Shown: one piece after another, positions 62,325 to 64,000 of the stretch
How the letters are laid out: every line of letters starts with the position of its first letter
How positions within the stretch are numbered: position 1 is the stretch's first letter
From: Glebionis coronaria
Lineage: Eukaryota; Streptophyta; Magnoliopsida; Asterales; Asteraceae
Direction: 5' to 3'
DNA length: 64,000 nucleotides
Assembly: GCA_025667525.1 (NCBI GenBank)
Contig: CM046881.1
Coordinates: 25,431,580-25,495,579, forward strand
Translations under genes and position numbers: made by a program
Notes under the pieces: model-generated
Database searches by the model: none
What the model was told of the DNA's origin: nothing
The model's input: the letters and a program-made list of their open reading frames with translations, nothing else

Positions 62325-62849
62325 TGTTCGGAATAAATCTATGCTTATTTGGTTCCCCTGCTAGTTGATTACTCATACCCCTGCTAGAGTAAGTTCCCCC
62401 TGCTAAATAACAAAGGCAGGGGGATCCGTTCCCCTGCTGTAGTCAAAGGCCCTGCCGTCAAGATAAACATGGAATAGATCTTTACGCGTTTCAGTTATTA
62501 TTCCTTAATACTTTCCATAGTTTTTTAGTAGTGATCTTGTACGTGGGTCCTTGCATCTATAAAAGGACTCACTAGGTTAGCATGCAAGGTGTGTCTTTTT
62601 CATTTCGTTTTTCATTATTATTACTTTAAGGTTTTGTAAACCCTAATACCACTTTGGGTATTCGTATATCTTTGATATATTAAAGTTCAACGTTTGAATC
62701 TCTTTTGTTCTTGTGCTAAACGTTACATTCCGCATCTTGTTTAGTTACTTTGCTTTGCAAAGTTTCTCTAGTGTTAGATTGAATTCTTTCTTTCTATCAC
62801 AACCCTTAAACAAGCTATTAAGGTTTAAGATCTGACTTTGGGATCAACA
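62325..62849 (+). repeat. 3' LTR of C (525 bp)
   Basis: It pairs with 51,311-51,835. Differences are at the fifth base (C for G), in the GGCAGG(A/G)GGATCC region, in TAGTT(G/T)GTT (T here, making a T-run), at AAAC(A/G)TTAC and at TTTCT(C/T)TC. It is followed by target copy TTTAG. Confidence 0.97.
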
Positions 62850-62854
62850 TTTAG

Positions 62855-63241
62855 CTTTGTTGAGGGGCTAAACTTGCCAATTCTTCAAAGTGGAGGGCCC
62901 TTTTTGTAATTTTGACAAACTTTAGGGACCAATCTTGTAATTATGAAGATACAAGGGTATAAAGTGTCAATTCTTCCATATTGGAGGACCCTTCTTCATA
63001 ATTCTTCAAATCTTCAAGGGTTGATCTTGGGAAAGTCTTCATTAGGGCTTGGTTCATTGTGCGACTTCGTTTCCCGTGTTCGTTTTTGCATGATTCTTGT
63101 GATCTTTTATCATTTTCTCAATATCCGTACCTAAAATACACAAGTAACAAACACAAGCATATATATGGGTATTTTGATGATATTTAATACATTTTAAGCC
63201 CAATTTGGAGGATGAGACTATGTATAAAAGCAGTCTCATCA
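62855..63241 (-). repeat. 5' LTR of B, distal 387 bp
   Basis: It continues B's LTR after C and matches 38,770-39,161. It ends at CTCATCA (TGATGAG on the minus strand), the outer end of B. The short frames here repeat those at 38,863-39,162 and are LTR sequence. Confidence 0.95.
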
Positions 63242-64000
63242 ATCTGTGTTGTTTTAATGATTTCGTGCTTAAAAAGTTAATCTTTTTATGCTTACTTAAG
63301 TTTTCATACGAATAAGCTTTAAGATCTTTGTGCTTATTGGCTTATTTATATGTTTAGCTTTTTACTTTTTAAAAGTTTTCTTAAAAAGTTTATCTTTTTA
63401 TGGTTTGATTTAAAAGTTTGCTTATTTTAAGTTTAGATAAGTTGTTATTCATGCTTATTTAATCCGTTTCATATTAGATTCGTTCTAGTTTTGGTGATTA
63501 GCTTATCAAAATAGCTTACTCCCTTGCTTAATTTTCGAATCCCTTATAAATCAGAAAAGGTATAAACCCTTTTCCGATTGGTATATTCCGATTAGCACCC
63601 CCTCCCCTCATTCCGATCTATAGATCGGATTAGGGTTTTAACCCATTCCGATTTGAGTATCTATATTCCGACGGGTGATCATTTTACATTCCGAGTGGGT
63701 AGCTTTGCAACATTCTGATTTGAACCTAGCTTCTAACATTCCGATTGCCTCCTTTTTATGATATTCCGATTGAGCTTTCCGACGACCATATTTCGATCAG
63801 CCACATTTGCCATATTCCGATCAGCTACATTTATCAGCATTCCGATTTGCCTTATTCCGACCACACATTCCGATCATTCATTTTTGACACATTCCGATTG
63901 GATGAGTTTCATGTTTTTACAAAGTTTTCAAGTGTTAGATTTATTAAGTGTTCAAGTATTTTTATACTCTTTTCTTTAAGTTTTCAAGCATTTATTTTTA
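63242..64000 (+). repeat. 3' LTR of A, resumed segment (runs off the window)
   Basis: It opens with ATCTG, the right target copy of B, then follows the A 5' LTR from 16,574 onward (TGTTGTTTTAATGATTTCG against TGTTGTTCTTAATG...). It contains the second ATTCCGAY array (63,572-63,900) and ends at the base equivalent to about 17,328. Confidence 0.95.

Larger units (their letters stand above)
51311..62849 (+). mobile_element. SIRE/Maximus-type copia element C, nearly complete
   Basis: It is an 11.5-kb element with 525-bp LTRs and a perfect 5-bp target duplication TTTAG (51,306-51,310 and 62,850-62,854), inserted in B's 5' LTR. The order is LTR, tRNA-Met primer site, gag, then pol as protease, integrase, RT, RNase H (copia order), a 1.1-kb spacer, a 980-codon extra ORF, PPT and LTR. 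The LTRs differ at 5 of 525 sites by my count. Damage is limited to about five stop codons and two clear frameshifts, plus an unresolved gag/pol frame change. Confidence 0.97.
31219..63241 (-). mobile_element. Athila-type element B, host to C
   Basis: It is an Athila element on the minus strand inside A's 3' LTR. The LTR termini are TGATGAG...CTACATCA. The flanking target copies are ATCCG (31,214-31,218) and ATCTG (63,242-63,246), one mismatch. The interior is 39,162-47,462. The 3' LTR is at left with a tandem duplication; the 5' LTR is at right and is interrupted by C. It is the same family as E. Confidence 0.95.
15987..64000 (+). mobile_element. Athila-type element A, host to G and B
   Basis: It is an Athila element inserted in F's 3' LTR after TAACT (15,982-15,986). 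The 5' LTR starts TGATAGGTGTG at 15,987. The 3' LTR starts with the same bases at 30,481, breaks at 31,218 where B is inserted, and resumes at 63,242. Its end lies past the window. The interior holds a tRNA-Asp-type primer site, one long gag-pol reading frame with several breaks, and a 1.9-kb 3' noncoding region. Without G, B (and C) and the tandem duplication, A would be about 11 kb. Confidence 0.93.

Overview
This window looks like intergenic heterochromatin from a large plant genome. It holds no recognisable host gene, tRNA or rRNA gene. Essentially every base can be assigned to six LTR retrotransposons inserted into one another. The Athila polyproteins, and a SIRE/Maximus-type copia element with a long extra 3' reading frame, resemble elements I know from Asteraceae (daisy/lettuce/Tanacetum group). 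That host assignment is an inference from protein style, not a search result.

Nesting, oldest to youngest. F (5,855-15,986, + strand) is an eroded Tekay/Del-like chromovirus. Its 5' LTR was hit by E (1-5,854, +, Athila type; only its 3' part is in the window). Its 3' LTR was hit by A (15,987 to beyond 64,000, +, Athila type). A was then hit twice. G (20,806-25,921, - strand, copia, TSD CTTGA) landed in its polymerase gene. B (31,219-63,241, - strand, Athila type, TSD ATCCG/ATCTG) landed in its 3' LTR. B's 5' LTR was in turn hit by C (51,311-62,849, +, SIRE-type copia, TSD TTTAG). The chain F>A>B>C is four levels deep. LTR-pair divergence counted by eye falls in the same order: about 3% for F, 2% for A, 1.5-2% for B, 1.0% for C (5/525) and 1.2% for G (6/514). 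A separate 3.75-kb tandem duplication (31,021-38,520) copied the A/B boundary and most of B's 3' LTR. Its two copies differ at only about ten sites, so it is the youngest large event apparent here.

Region by region: 1-5,854, E integrase end, 3' noncoding region and 3' LTR; 5,855-7,530, rest of F 5' LTR; 7,531-13,045, F interior (relic RT, RNase H and integrase, one 168-bp AT microsatellite); 13,046-15,986, F 3' LTR; 15,987-17,509, A 5' LTR; 17,519-20,805 and 25,927-28,537, A gag-pol split by G; 28,538-31,218, A 3' noncoding region and first half of its 3' LTR; 31,219-39,161, B 3' LTR with the tandem duplication; 39,162-47,462, B interior on the minus strand; 47,463-51,310 and 62,855-63,241, B 5' LTR split by C; 63,242-64,000, A 3' LTR resumes.

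The points most worth a second look are these. (1) Two related copia elements each carry their own short DNA word, repeated in the U3 part of the LTR upstream of the TATA box and again many times inside coding sequence: CCCCTGCYA in C, AGCGYTGACA in G. (2) G has lost all of pol yet keeps Gag fused in frame to the C-terminal part of the extra 3' ORF; it looks like a recently mobile, trans-mobilised element. (3) A covarying hairpin lies in the Athila leader of E and B. (4) A 16-copy ATTCCGAY array lies in the A LTR. (5) C has a TATA/CCAAT pair just upstream of its extra ORF. All elements carry nonsense or frameshift damage; C is the closest to intact.
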